A stretch of 64,000 nucleotides of DNA from Mansonella perstans (Eukaryota > Nematoda > Chromadorea > Rhabditida > Onchocercidae), in the NCBI GenBank assembly GCA_037074765.1, contig JBAMDO010000561.1, forward strand, positions 51,204 to 115,203, given 5' to 3'. The notes beneath the pieces were generated by a model. It worked only from the letters and a program-made list of their open reading frames with translations. It made no database searches and had not been told where the DNA came from. Both the position numbers and the translations under genes were made by a program. This document shows positions 1-18,392 of this stretch, one piece after another. How positions within the stretch are numbered: the first letter of the stretch is position 1; each line of letters begins with the position of its first letter.

Positions 1-1166
1 TTTATCACATGCATTAGAGCATTTCGACCACGCTGTTTCTGGACACTCATTCATCACATCACTGATGGCCTTCGTAATAAATTAAATGAGGTTGAGGTTT
101 CATTCTTTTCTTGTTTTACTTCAAAATTTTTTCTTCTTTTCATCATAACAATAAATAACGAACTTAATTAATTATTTCAAACTTTTTAATAATTTAGAAA
201 AGAAAATTTTATTATTATCATCATTTTTTTTTGAAAGTATTTTCTTTTTTAATTAATTACAAAGCAATCTTTCCCATGCAATAATTAAAATATCAGGCTT
301 AAAATAAAATATATACAGATTTTTTAAATAACTTTTAAAACTTATTTAGAAGAATGCACGTGTTAAAAGTTGCAATTATGTATTCAATTACATTTTAACC
401 TTAATTAATTAATTAGCAATGGAAAAAATTGGATGTTGATATTGTACTGCGTTATCTTAGCCTAAGCACTCATCATCGTTTACATGAATTATGTTCTAAA
501 GCTATCATACTTATTGCAAATCTGCACTACAGGCAATTTATGTTGGTTTCTAATTTCATTTACTAATTATTTGCATTAATTTCCAGTCATTTAATTAATA
601 TAAATTTTATCGATAAAATTTGCCAAATAAAATTTTAATTCATATTTATGTATATAAATGGCATATTTCTTTTGCTGAAAAATTTTCCAAAAAAAAAGAA
701 GCTCCTACTTTTTTCTTCAAGCTTTTTGATAAACTGAAATATGAAATCAGAAACCACTTTAATGAATTAAAATATGAAATCGGAAATCATTTTTAAAATT
801 TCCAATGTCATCTGCATTAAAATTCATTTATTCTTTAACGAGTATTGTGTTAGTTGATTTTTTACTTTATTAATTAGCTCGATTTTTGTTGTTATTAATT
901 TGATATTCTTGCCAATTAATTTTATTTTTGATTAAAATATTTATTATCCTTACAGGCTTGAATATAATGCTGATTCGAACGGCTCAAAGTTAGAAATTTA
1001 CAATGCACTTAAGGATAGTGAGTTACCATTTGAAGGAAATGCAATTCAAAAAATTCAAGCTGTTTATTATGCCGGCAAACAAACCGAAATATTTTTCCGA
1101 TACAAAATTGAAGAGGAAACAGAATATACGGCAAATGATTGTGAATATATTTTATGCAGCTTTTAA
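1..1166 (+). CDS. 3' end of an unrecognised multi-exon gene
   Basis: Three exons can be chained with consistent phase: <2-73, 417-532 and 956-1166, ending in TAA at 1164-1166. They give about 133 residues, including the stretches LSHALEHFDHAVSGHSF, QWKKLDVDIVLRYLSLS and KIQAVYYAGKQTEIFFRY, and a C-terminus reading NDCEYILCSF. The first intron is GT-AG (gtaata at 74). The second has to start with GC (ACAG|GCAATT at 533), because only that donor gives the two leftover bases that the last exon needs. I do not recognise the family. The last 70 residues faintly resemble a small beta-barrel of the chromo/chromo-shadow kind, but this is too weak to name. The 5' part lies outside the window. The gene is convergent with the malic enzyme downstream. 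Confidence 0.6.
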
Positions 1167-3269
1167 ATGAAATTGTCCGTAAAGCTTGATATGAAAATGA
1201 TAATTGGAATTAAGAGGATAAATCGTTTGCAGGATTAAAATGATTAGTCCGGAATTTTGAAACAAAGAAACAAACTAAGAGAAGTGGCATTGTTGTTTTC
1301 AATCAATAAAGGTTACGGGTCGATTCCGGCAAATAGGACAACTAAAATTTCATGATAGCAGATTTTTCCAGCTTCTTTTAGCAAACTGAATCAATTAAAC
1401 AGTTACAACATTATGATAATTAGCAAGGTTCATTGTCTTTTAAACACTATTTCCTGTCTCAGAATTTTTTGTCTCCGAAATTTTTTGTCATTTCTGTAAT
1501 GCTTCCGGAATTACGCAAATTTTGTCCAATGACAATATTGCCGGAATCACGTAATGTACAGCAAAAAATTAAATAATGCTCTTATATTTTGGTCAAAATT
1601 CATATACATGTTTCTCTGTCTTTATTGTAATAACTCTTATTCGATGCTTTTTCCAAAAATATTTCAGTAAAAATTAATTTTGATGATAGATGGAGTGGGA
1701 CTTGCTATTTTATACTGGTGCTGATACAGTTTTTTCTTCCTCTGTTACTATGATTTTGAGTTGCTCAAAGTTGATTTGACTCAGGTTTTGATTCAACTGT
1801 GTGTAATGTTTCTATAAATTCGTTTAATTTTATTCGATTTTTAGCACAATTATAAATGCATGATGTAATTTTTAGGAATCACTTAATTGATAAACAGATT
1901 GAGTTAATTTTTTACGTTTTGAAAAGTTTTTTTATCTTTAAGCTAAACTATTTCAAATATTATGAAATTAATTTTCAGATTGCTTTCAGTTTATTTCAAC
2001 TAGAATTTAGCTAACTTCAATTTTCTAAATCTTTTAAAAGAATTTTGAGTAATTCCAAACTTTACTTTGATTTGTTTTTATGGATGAGTTAATAAATCAT
2101 TTCAAATTTATTTCGGCATGATGTAAACAGTGAGTGAACGTGGGATTTTCTTTTTGCAAATACTATGTGGTATATTTAAAAAATTTTGAACCATTAGAAA
2201 ATATGTTCAATTGTTCAATAGCAATTAACTTCATATATTTAATTAACTCCATATATTCCTGTTATACATTCGTTTGTTTTATTTCTGCTTGTAATTATGT
2301 AGCAGTTGCAGTTATGAAAATCTTTAAAAATTGCAATTTTTTTTTGCTATAATTTGTGCAAAATTCCAATGTTGCTTACAAAAGAAAAATTATCACTAAA
2401 ATAAAAAAGTAAAATTCACTTCGTTTCATTAATCAGTATTGAAGCAATTCGATATCATCGATTGTGAAACACTAATTTAGCTTAATTCCCGATTTCTAAA
2501 CATTAATATATCAAAAAATAAGGTAAATTAATAAATAAAGCAAAAACATGACTTAAAGTTAAAAGATAAATTGTCACTTTAGCTTTTTTCAAACTTAAAA
2601 AAAGAAACTTTTTCAATAATAAAAATTTATTATGAAATATTTAGATCTATGAAAAAGTAACAATGATAACAATATAATGATTCTAGTCGACTTTAGATTC
2701 AGTTTTTGCAAGATAATACTTATCATCTATTAAATTTATGATTCAGTCAGCAGAACATTCTTTTGCAAAGTGCGTTCGCGCATTTTCATTTTTAATTTTC
2801 ATCGAATTTGCTTTCTAGTAAGTCTTGCATGTTAATTATACGTTTGCTTCAATCAGTTCAGCTACTGAATGAAAGATTTTTGCATCATACAATCATCGCA
2901 TGGTGCTCTACTTTAAAGAAAATGAAATTCAAATAAATAGATGAATAGTTTTAAATCTGTCAATTTGCAAAGAATGTTTTTAGATGTTTCACAAAAACTG
3001 TGCAGAAAAAACATTTAGTATGCTCTCATTGACGATAAGTGTAGATGATTGAAATTTCAGGAATAAGTAAAAATTTCCAGATAATAAGTAAATCACTTCA
3101 GATAAATTATACTGTAGCAGTAGACAGAAGAAAAGCATTCAGTAATTATCTGAAGGTTTAATGGATTTTCAAAATAACAAAACTTGTAACAGGTTTTTAG
3201 CATGATAATAACTGATGAAAATATCGATGGGCTGAAAGGAAGAGGAATCAGAACAAAATTTCCAATCAA
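1167..3269. other. intergenic, no gene seen
   Basis: This AT-rich spacer lies between two convergent genes. Open frames are short, low-complexity and lack recognisable motifs. It should hold the 3' untranslated regions of both flanking genes. I see no RNA gene or repeat array. Confidence 0.5.
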
Positions 3270-8763
<5,494 letters not shown>

Positions 8764-10649
8764 ACTAAAATTCATTAGAACATAAATTTATTAATTGATG
8801 ATTAATAAGGGTAAAATAACATCGATTATTTGCCTTTCTTCATTTTGAACAAAATTTGGATATGATATGAAATTTGCATTTTTAAATACTTCTTCAGAAG
8901 ACAAATAGACCTGGATCAGAGGGATGGAAATCATTTTCATATAAATAGAAAATTGGAAAATTAATTGCTAAATGAAGTGACAAATAATGGAATTTAATTT
9001 CATGTCATATGTTTCTGTATATATTTAAACCATTCATATTGTCCAATTGCCGCAATCATCGAAAAAAAAAAACGAAAAACATGACTTTTTCTTTTGTATT
9101 TTTCTGAGCAATTAACAATAAATTTTAATGAATAATTAATGTAATGCTGTCTATTAAGCCTTATCTCATTGTATGGTTATATTAACTGTATTTATAAGAT
9201 ATATTTTGATTTCAATATTTTTTTTTATACAATTTTTCTATTCTTATAATTTGGCCAATTTCCTTAATTACAGAAAAACATTCCTTGCTAATTAAAAGAT
9301 TTCATGGAACAAAAAAAAAAAAAAAACAGAATGCGAACATATAAGACTGGCAGAGTAGAACTAAATATTCAGACTATCACGTTATTTAATCAAACAGTTT
9401 TTGGAGAAACAAGCTGCACTCCAGTTTATCATTTCCACTAATATTACAGCTAAACAAATATACAAAATAAGCGGCATTATATTTTGTATGATCCTAATTA
9501 ATTAAAAAGATTTGTTAAAATTATCTCGAGATATTAATTATAGCAAATTTGGTTTATTTTTTATAAATTTTTTCCATTCCTGTATTTCAAACTACAGGCT
9601 TAATGATGAACAATAAATCAGGAATTTTTATTGCACATATTTGTTCAAATAAGAGAAAGTTGAAGTTAAAATGATCAAAAGAAGCTTATATATGATGATT
9701 TATATGTAATTAAAAAGATGAGTGAGTCTTAATTGTTTGATGAGCAAATTCAAATGACAATTAAAAGTTATCAAATTTAAGAAGAAATTATCGAAATATT
9801 TCACTTCTAATTTTATTGTTATTTTCTAACATTCTAAAATTCTACAATCAATTCTTCCTTTCTGTTTCTTTTCTTCTCGCTCATTAAAACATTCCCTGCA
9901 CTTCTTGATATTGTCACATTGAATTTATATGTGACAGACAAAGGAAAGCATTTCATTTAAGAATTTATTGTGAAGGAGTGGGCGAGAAAGTAATTAATAG
10001 AATAATGAACATAAAGTTACGAAAATAGAACAACAAATTAATTGGCTAAAGTGAGAAATGAGTAGAAAGAGTTTGAAGATGAACAAGTTCTAGCAAAATG
10101 AGCCAAGACCAATGGAATGGAAGTGCACAAACCTTGGCAATAAAGTTGAGTGGACTATGCTCCGCCCTGTTGAGCCAAGTGAGCTCGGTGTATGGACAGT
10201 ATTCCAGGTGGTTCCTATACGAGTGGTGATATGATCAAAGATTATTTGTGACACTCTGATCATTGTAAATAATTTTAATTGTCAGACTAAAGACTATCCT
10301 ACGAAATGAAATGAGTGAGTCGTTTAACATTTGAAACATTACACAGTTTTGTTAGTGAAATGCATGTTAGACAACATTTTTACTCCCAAAATCTATTTCA
10401 ATGATGAATCAGTTTATTCTTTTTTTTTCCTTCCAAATATTTAATTTAATGACGATGGATTCATTGATCTGAGAATTGCACGATGAAATGATCAGCAGGA
10501 TGACACATTAGATATCAGTAGATAGCGACTATTCGAGAAATAAAATGAATGAAATTTTCGAAATGATAACTTAATCTGTTAGACATCTTATACAATTGCA
10601 CATACCCAAACAATCCCGACAAAAAAATTAACAATTATTTAGTTTTTGT
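8764..10649. other. upstream region of malic enzyme, no gene seen
   Basis: AT-rich sequence with homopolymer runs (for example the A-run near 9309-9326). It should contain the malic enzyme promoter and 5' untranslated region, but no single site is clear enough to annotate. A GC-richer patch near 10070-10210 shows no convincing open frame. Confidence 0.45.
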
Positions 10650-10960
10650 TTAAAAATTTTCTCGAAAATTTTGACGAAATGAAGTATCTTCAAATTGTAT
10701 TCAAAGATTGCTGATAACTTGTGGTCTCTGTAAACAGAAAACTGGTTGGTAGAAACTTTGTTTCATTGCTATCATTCATATTACTTCTCCATTTATCTTT
10801 CTTCATCCACTTTTGTCATAGAAAGCAGGTTGCACATCACAAAGCATTTCAATACTCCTGCAGCGCAAGCAGGCTGCATGAACCAGTTCCATTGCTGGAG
10901 TAAAAAAAAAAAAAAAGGGCAATTTTTGTTCTTAAATTATTAAAACAGTTCTGCCAATCA
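10650..10960 (+). repeat. dispersed repeat R1, copy 1 (3' part)
   Basis: This segment recurs in reverse complement at 13780-14100 and, more diverged, in the same orientation at 16170-16600. The best conserved stretch includes the word CAGGTTGCACATCACAAAGC and ends in a long A-run (10901-10915). In the inverted copy the A-run appears as a T-run at 13818-13830. The open frames through it are repeat sequence, not genes. An A-rich end on a mobile copy suggests a retroposed element, but no coding part is attached. Confidence 0.75.
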
Positions 10961-11104
10961 TTTTTTTTCTCAAAAATTCTCATGGGAAAAACAATTCCTT
11001 CTGCAGAGGAGATAATTTTACAAAATTACCATACAAAAAGGGTATATTTTGGGAAAATCGACAGCACATGAAATTGAATAACTAACAGTAAAACGGTATT
11101 CATA

Positions 11105-11700
11105 ATGGAAAGTGACTTTACAACGTTAACGATTGGGATTAAACATCATCTGGAAGCAATAAAAACGTCAAACCTTCCAATCCTCAAACTTTGTTTTCAA
11201 CATTTCTTCGGTGTCATTTTTATTCACAACAAGAGTCGATGCATGTACGTCAGCTCCGTGAAACGTTATGACCAAGTTGTTCTGCTGTCCTTCGAAATTT
11301 CTTTCACTACAATATTTCTTGAAACAACGATAAAAATGATCGTTGTCTGTCATGACTGATATAAGATTGGTTTTATCACTTTGTCCAACATCGCAATTAT
11401 CAAATTAATGCTTGGAACTCCATCAAACATTCCGTGAATCTGCTTCGGATCCATCTCGTAACCAAGAAATTATCAAGTCTAACTTACACTTTTCGAGCAA
11501 CCATTGAGCAACAACGCAAATCGACGCGTTACCGAAATCCTTCTGATAATTTCCGCTGCACTTAACGATCCATTTCTAGCATCTTCTGGATGTTTATCAC
11601 TGTTACTTATCACAACGGCTAACTTCAATGGTTCCTGAATGTCATGTTTATCCATTAGAAGATGGAAATCAGTGATTTAAGAGTCACATACTCACCTATT
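11105..11700 (-). pseudogene. fragment of secreted-protein family, copy A1
   Basis: C-terminal half of the family whose best copy is at 24498-26883. On the minus strand it begins with an exon containing KLAVVISNSDKH, followed by an IHGMFDGVPSINL segment and an open stretch with FYRCFKKYC and KFEDWK ending near 11168. The KLAVVIS exon has lost one base (around 11535-11545) relative to the other copies: the expected IIRKDFGN is readable only after a frame change. All N-terminal exons and the last two exons are absent. Unlike the other copies it keeps a Cys codon in FYRCFKK where 24498-26883 reads TGA. Probably a truncated pseudogene. Confidence 0.65.
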
Positions 11701-12139
11701 GATTTTTAATAAACTCACCCATCCCTTTCGTGTTCCTGAATCGATGATTTATAACCTTTATTATTGAAAAATTAGAATACGTATCATAAACAAATATGAC
11801 AATAACTAGCTTATTTTCGACAGATTTTTTTTTTTTTGGTGTTTTGGAGATCAATGAATTACATTCTAATTACATTTCTAAATTAAACTTTATGTCTTAT
11901 ACTGTTCTTATTATAATAATCAGAGAAGTCATACTGTCATTCAACTGTGATGACGATGTGATAGTAACATTGAGAGTATTGCAATCTTTGTATTAAAACA
12001 ATTGAATGTCAGCATTGCTTGACTACAGCGTAATCAAAGGTCACAATGATTATAGTTTGTTTGTGTAAATACAAAGAATGACCAACAAGTTGTTTGCCAT
12101 TTCCATGGTATAGAAGTAGATGCTTTTCATTGAAATTTA

Positions 12140-13460
12140 TGGATGACGTTTAATCCCAGTCACTGTAAAATGGAACGCTGTTGTATGATGACTCCCAAGA
12201 AAGAACAATTTCTTCTGCAGAACAGATAATTTCACAAAGTTAGCATACGAAAAGAGCATATTTTGGAAAATATCGACAGCACGTGAAATCACGTAAAATT
12301 AAGTCAACAGAAACATCAAACCTTCCAGTCCTCAAACTTTATTTTCAACGTTTTGTTGGTCTCCGTTTTATTCACAACAAGAGTCCATGCTTGCACGTCA
12401 GCTCCGTAAAACGTTAGCATCTGATGCTCGTTAAAATAACTTTTACTAAAATATTTCTTGAATCAACGATAAAAGTAGTCATTGTCTGTTATAGCTGATA
12501 TAATGTTGGTTTTATTACTTTGTCCAACACCGCAAATATCAAGTTAATGCTTGGGACTATATCAAACATTCCGTGAATATTGGCGCAATCATAGTTCTTC
12601 TGCTTCAGGTTCACCTCGTAACCAAGAAATTATCAAATCTGATTTACATTTTTCGAGTATCCGGTTGGGCAACAATGCAAATCGGCTTGTTACCAAAATA
12701 ATTCCTAGTTTTTTTGGCTGCTCCTAATGCTTTGTTTTTAACATCTTTATGATGTTTGCCATTCTTACTAATCACGACGGCTAACTTTAGTTGTGCCTGA
12801 AATTCATTGTTATTTATTCAAGGGTCACATTTTCACTTGTGCATCACATGTTCATTAATTTCTAATAAACCTACTTCATTCCTTCTTCGTACCCTTGACT
12901 GACCAACTGATACTTTATCATTGAAAAATTTGATTATATATCAAAACCAAATAGACAATAACCAACTAATATTCAACAAAGTTATTTGTCGGTTTTTTAA
13001 AGAAAATGAATTAATTTTAAATGCATTCTTCAATTAAATTGTTTTCTGTACTATTCCTTATGTTCTTAATGCAATAGGAGGAGATATTGTCTCTAAATTA
13101 TGATGAAACGTGATTAAAGGTCTCTAATCTTGGTATCAGAACAATTAAATTTCAAGTTCCCTTGATTTTAGCACAACTCAAATGTCACAAAAACTGCAAT
13201 TTTTCTGCAAACATTGAAGTAACCAATAGATAGTTTTATACTGATGATAGGATATTGATTGCAATGTATGAATTCCACGGAATAATCACTCCATTCATTA
13301 AACTTCCTTTTTCCTTCCATTCATTCGAAATTGATATGACATGCATACCTGAAATTGTGTAATCCGAAACGTTTTGTTTACTATGTGCTGATTTCACGTC
13401 ATTCTTTGATTAATTACGGTTAGGCCAAAAATTCACTACAATTTTCTAACCTGTAGTATT
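12140..13460 (-). pseudogene. broken secreted-protein family member, copy A2
   Basis: Direct repeat of 24740 onward. Positions 12161-12891 match 24753-25483 at a constant offset of 12592, so without indels over about 730 bp and with only scattered substitutions. Readable exons include HVISISNEWKEKG, the KVSVGQS exon, KLAVVIS and KFEDWK. Defects: a stop TAA at 13410-13412 caused by one extra base relative to the 24498 copy, a second stop just after the SSV segment, loss of an AG acceptor near 12915, and absence of the signal-peptide and first exons. The same one-base insertion is present in the 38150 copy. Confidence 0.75.
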
Positions 13461-13640
13461 AGTTTTTTTCGAATAATTCATAAAATGTTATTGTTTAAAT
13501 ATAATTTTTCATAAGACTAATTTACGGCATGCTTCTTCAGTGAATAATAATGATATATATATATATATATATACGAAACACTTAGGTTTAAATTCCGGTG
13601 ATTAAATAAAACGGTTAATATAAATTAAATGGTTTCTTTT
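13450..13640 (+). repeat. direct repeat of 27015-27210, with TA run
   Basis: Shares the order of words TTTACGGCATGCTT, GGTGATTAAATAAAA and TTAAATGGTTTC/TTAAATGATTCC with 27015-27210, in the same orientation and on the same side of the family gene. It therefore belongs to the duplicated 5' flank of that gene. It contains a short TA microsatellite at 13554-13573 that is absent from the other copy. Confidence 0.7.
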
Positions 13641-13779
13641 TGTAAAAGTTTGCATGCAAATTTTGATATACAGATGCAAATCTTGCGTAAGCATATCCAA
13701 TGCCGAGAATTATTGACATTTGTGAAATCCTTTGAACCATTCAAACGATATTTTTCTTTGACAACAAAAAAATGATTGG

Positions 13780-14470
13780 CGGAACTGTTTTAATAATTTA
13801 AGAACAAAAATTGCCGTTTTTTTTTTTTTTACTCCAGCAATGGAACTGGTTCATGCAGCCTGCTTGCGCTGCAGGAGCATTGAAATGCTTTGTGATGTGC
13901 AACCTGCTTTCTACCCGAATGACAAAAGTGGATGAAGATAAGTGGAGAAGTAATATGAATCATAGCAATGAAACAAAGTTTCTACCATCCAGTTTTTTAT
14001 TTTCAGAGACAACATTTACGGAACAATCTTTCAATACAAATGGCAAGGTTTCCAGCATTCATTTCCTCAAAATTTTCGAGATTGTTTTTTCAATGTAAAA
14101 GGAATTGAATAATTGCTGATTTCTTTCGTCGAAATGGCTTGGATATCTGGAGTCGCAACAAATTGAAGGAAAGAGAATTTATTTCCTTAAAATATTGCAC
14201 ATTTAAATTAATACTTTGAAAAACATTGAATATGGTTTTTGCCAAAATTATTTGTGTGTTGACCGCAACAATATTAATTAGAAGGAAACAGAAGTGGAGA
14301 TAAACGATATACTCCCAAATCATATTATGTAGAAATCGATGAAAAAAACTAGGGGGATTATCATGAATTAATTCATCTAAAAGCCATAAATTGTGTCCTG
14401 CAATCTTCCATTGAAAAGCAGGCCAATTGCTAAACATTTGTCAGTGAATTTAAATGAAGTTTCAGGAATT
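13780..14470 (-). repeat. dispersed repeat R1, copy 2, inverted
   Basis: Reverse-complement copy of R1. The left part matches 10650-10960. The right part (14100-14470) matches 16170 down to about 15870, including the word GCAACAATATTAATTAGAAG against its reverse complement near 16040. Related sequence occurs at 22080-22500, 37245-37640 and 23330-23560. The open frames of 90-115 codons here are not supported by any motif. Confidence 0.7.
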
Positions 14471-15410
14471 TAGGTGCGCTTAATTTTTCTATTCGAAGTA
14501 CAATGTAATCTGACCATTCCTGCAATTATACTAGAATTGATCACCAAAAAATTAATTTTAGAGCTTTTGAATAGATTAAAGACTATTTTTTCATGTTGTT
14601 TCGTTTCCAGCAAAAATGAAGTTAATGAAAACTTATGTTTAAAAGAGAAAAGAAATTCGATATGATCATCAATTTGGCTAATTTTTTGTTCAATATAAGA
14701 GTGATTATAAAAAACTAAAATCATGATAAACTGATTAGCAATGTAATCTTAAATTTCATAATTAACTGCATGGGATTAAATTAAAGCAGTTGAATAAATA
14801 AGAAGTTAGACAAAAGAAAAATGAAAAGTTATTTTTCTCGACTAAGCAAATTGCACTCGCAGAAGAAAACAATTGAAGTTCGTTGATTTCCAAAACAACG
14901 ATTTTCCAAAGCTAGCAGAAGAGATTGAGGACTACACTGCGAGAGCAAAAATGAAAAGCGAATAAATTTTTAGCAGCACAACAATGATAAATTTCGGATC
15001 ACTTTCATGTCTCTTTTAAACAAGAATTTCGATCAATGTCATTTCTGTAGAAGTGAAACAACATGAAAAAATAGCTTTTAATTTATTCAAATGTAGTATA
15101 ATTTACAAATTAATATTCTTTATGATGAATTCTAGTGAAGTTACAAGAACGATCAGGTATATTGTCTTAACTCCACGAATAGAACAGTTAAGTGCATCCT
15201 GAAACTTTATTTGAATTCCTGAAACTCCATTTAAACTCCAATTGTTTATCAACTGGCGTGATCTTCAGAGAAGATCGTAACAAACAAGTTATCGCTTTTA
15301 GGTAAATTAGTCCATGATTCCTCTCGCTATCTTTACTGATTCCCATATAACAAATTGGAGTTTGGGATATTATATCGTCAACTTTCCCTGCATTCTGTTC
15401 TGTCTATTCT
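14470..15410 (+). repeat. inverted repeat arm, partner 22300-23250
   Basis: This arm is the reverse complement of 22300-23250. Paired coordinates sum to about 37711: for example 14724 with 22987 and 15258 with 22453. Identity is very high in 14470-15260 and lower in 15270-15410. Both arms contain the same 80-codon frame starting MILVFYNHSYIEQK, which has no recognisable domain and reads as repeat sequence. The arms flank cystatin copy 1 (18393-19433) but are separated from it by several kb. Confidence 0.8.
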
Positions 15411-15440
15411 CCTTCTAATTAACATTGTTGCGGTTATTAA
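15245..15440 (+). repeat. R1 internal segment, duplicated at 15868-16062
   Basis: Near-identical direct copies begin GTTTATCAACTGGCGTGATC and run through the hairpin GATCTTC-AGA-GAAGATC to TTGCGGTTATTA. The two copies diverge abruptly after that point, at about 15440 and 16062. The copy at 15450-15890 then pairs, inverted, with 37600-38060 (sum of coordinates about 53499). Confidence 0.75.
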
Positions 15441-15869
15441 TTTTTTTGTTCTGCGAGTGCAATTTGCTTGGTCGAGAAAAAGAACTTTTCATTTCTAACT
15501 CCTTCCAATCTATTCAATCATTTCAATTTAATCCAATACAATTAATTATTTAAAAACGAACTACTAATCAGTTTATCATGATTTTAGTTCTTTATAATCA
15601 CTCTTATATTGAATAAAAAATTAACCAAATTGATGACCACATTGAATTTCTTTCCTCTTTTGAACATGAGTTTTCACCAACTTCATTTTTGTTAGAAACG
15701 AAACAACATGAAAAAATGGTTTTTAATCTATTCAAAAGTTCTGAAATTAATATTTTTGGCCATGAATTCTAGTATAATTGCAGGAATGGTCAAATTACAG
15801 TGTACTTAACTCTGCGAATAGAACAATTTAATGCACCCTGAAACTTCATTTAAACACACTGATAAACGT

Positions 15870-16600
15870 TTATCAACTGGCGTGATCTTCAGAGAAGATC
15901 GTAACAAACAAATTATCACTTTTAGGTAAATTAGTCCATGATTCCTCTCGCTATCTTTACTGATTCCCATATAACAAATTGGAGTTTGGGATATTATATC
16001 GTCAACTTTCCCTGCATTCTGTTCTGTCTATTCTCCTTCTAATTAACATTGTTGCGGTTATTATGCAAATAATTTTGGCGAGAACCATACTTAATGTTTT
16101 GCAAAGTATTAAATTAAGTCTGCAGTATATTGAATTAATTTGCATTCCTTTAATTTGTTGCGACTCCAAATATCCAAACCATTTCGACGAAAGAAATCAG
16201 CAATTATTCAATGCCTTTTACATTGAAAAAACAATCTCGAAAATTTTGAGAAAATGAATGCTGGGGACTCTTCAACTGCCGGATATCCTTCAAATGAATA
16301 CCGTAAACTATCCAGATGAACGCCGGAAACTTTTCAATTTGTAATGAAGGATTGCTGATAATTAGTTATCTCTGTAAAATAAAAAGCCAGATTGTAGAAA
16401 CCCTGTTTTATCGATATCATTCATATCACTTTCTTTATAGTTACCTTTCGCCATCCATTTTTTGTCATTCGGATGCAAATCAAAGGAAAACCGAATCATT
16501 TAAATATTCCTACAGCGTGAGACAGGCTTTTGAACTGATTCCATTTCGGAATTAAAAAACCGTAAATTCTTCTGTCTTAAGCAATTAAAACAGTTATACC
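15870..16600 (+). repeat. dispersed repeat R1, copy 3
   Basis: The longest plus-orientation copy of R1. It joins the hairpin-containing part, the TTCTCCTTCTAATTAACATT part and the AATTTTGAGAAAATGAATGC part that are split among the other copies. Its right end corresponds to 10650-10960 but is more diverged and lacks the long A-run. It may therefore represent the older full-length form. Confidence 0.65.
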
Positions 16601-18392
16601 AATCCTCTTTTGTTGTCAAAAAAAAGTTGTTTGAATGTAATGCAAAGTTTGCATTTGTTATTATCAAAATTTCGCATATTTAATTTCAGGTTTTTCAAAA
16701 TTCTGCTTTTTGGCAAAATATTGTTAATACAAATATATAAGAATAACAAAAAAAGTGATATAGGAATAATTGTATGGTTGAATAACTATAATGGTTTGGT
16801 TTTTTTTAGTGATACACTAAAAAAATTTATTTTACATTAAGGATGCTGTGGGAATAATGCCGGTAATTCTGAGGGTTGCAATAGTGCAAGTTAATGGTAT
16901 CGGTGAATGGTATCGTTTTTTCTTTATCATTTATTGTTAAAAATTTCTTTCACCGAAAAAAAGTATCCAAAAGATGGCTCTTGGATTTGAGAATGCTACA
17001 TTTGTTTAAACCATAAATCAATCAAATTAACTAAAATACTTATGTTCTGTTTGGGAAATTAAAGTTTGAAAGAAAAATTCCTGAAAATTGCCATGAAATA
17101 TTTTCAAGCAGTTTGAAAAATCTGACTTGAAATTTGTATGAATGTCTTCGTTTATTTGTGTTATCGATGAATTGCTTTTGTCATTCGCTTTAGACTTATT
17201 TCACAATCTCTTCCACCTGTTCAATTTTATATCACAAAAGCTTAGCTTTTGTTTTTTCATCATCACTAATCGTTCCTTTTCATCACGTTTTATTATAATT
17301 ATTTATTAGTAATAAGAACAGTGATAGTAATAACAATAATAATGGTTATCATAACAACAATAATAGCATTAACAATAATAATAACGTTTTATTAGCAATA
17401 ATAATAATAGTCTTAACAGTAATAATTGTAATAATAATATTAACATAGTGATAGTATTAACAATAATAATAGTAATAATTGTGATAAATTGCTCATTCTA
17501 ATTTTATGGAGAGATTGATCGCTTCTCCCTTATTCAAAACATCGGAAAGCCGTTTAGTACTTTATTTTTTGTGAGAAAAGTCAGTTATTATTTTGTTTGT
17601 TACAAATACATTTTCCAAGTCCTCTTTTCTCATATGTCAAAAATGCTATTCCTGGATCTAACAAGAAAAGCTACATTTCTCATACTTTTACTTTTTTCGT
17701 ACCATTCAGCTGTCTCTTTTTTAAAATATTTTTTGCTTAAATGCTATTGCTACTAATTGCGCATCAAAAACAAACAAGAAATTTTATTAGTAAGCCTTAA
17801 TTTTTTATTTAAGTTTCAACTTTGCTTATTGTTGTCTCATAAAAAATGTCTAATCTTGGTTTGAAATTCTCAGTTGACCATTCAGTAGATTTCAATCGTC
17901 ATTCACTTACCAATTCTCCTCTGACACAGAGCTTTGATGGCAAATATCATTCAGATGCTCGTTTAAATTCCGTTTTCTGAATAATCTGTAGCTTATAGCA
18001 ATGGAATGATAAAAGTTGAGTCAATAAACGGAACGGATGAATGAATCCATCCAGTAAAGTGAATCCTTTTTACACCAAACAGCCAATGTTCATCTCATTA
18101 AAATCAAACAACGATGCGTCTAAAAATTCGTATTTAAGCAAATAAATTTGAACACTAACTCATTTATTTTATATAACTTATTTATTCCGGACATTGTCAT
18201 TTAATCCTTTTTATAATAGTTTGCATTTACCATAAAATTAAATTCAAATATGCTTCTGATTTACGCCAAAAATCTGCCAGAAAAATATTCATCCAGTAAA
18301 ATGCATTCCGAAAAGTACATTCTTTTCCTCCTGCAAAAACATTCATTTAGACGGCTGAGTAAACTAAGTGAAGCAACGAACAAAACAACCCG
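16600..18392. other. intergenic, with AT-rich trinucleotide tract
   Basis: No gene is supported. An imperfect AAT/AAC/AGT trinucleotide tract covers about 17290-17480. The last few hundred bases precede the cystatin start and should hold its promoter. CTTTAGACTTATTTC and TTTATTTTATATAACTTA stretches are present, but no specific element can be assigned. Confidence 0.45.

Noticed and set aside
14090..14724. Open frames of 84-115 codons
   Set aside because: They lie in repeat arms, recur identically in the inverted partner, and lack start context or motifs.
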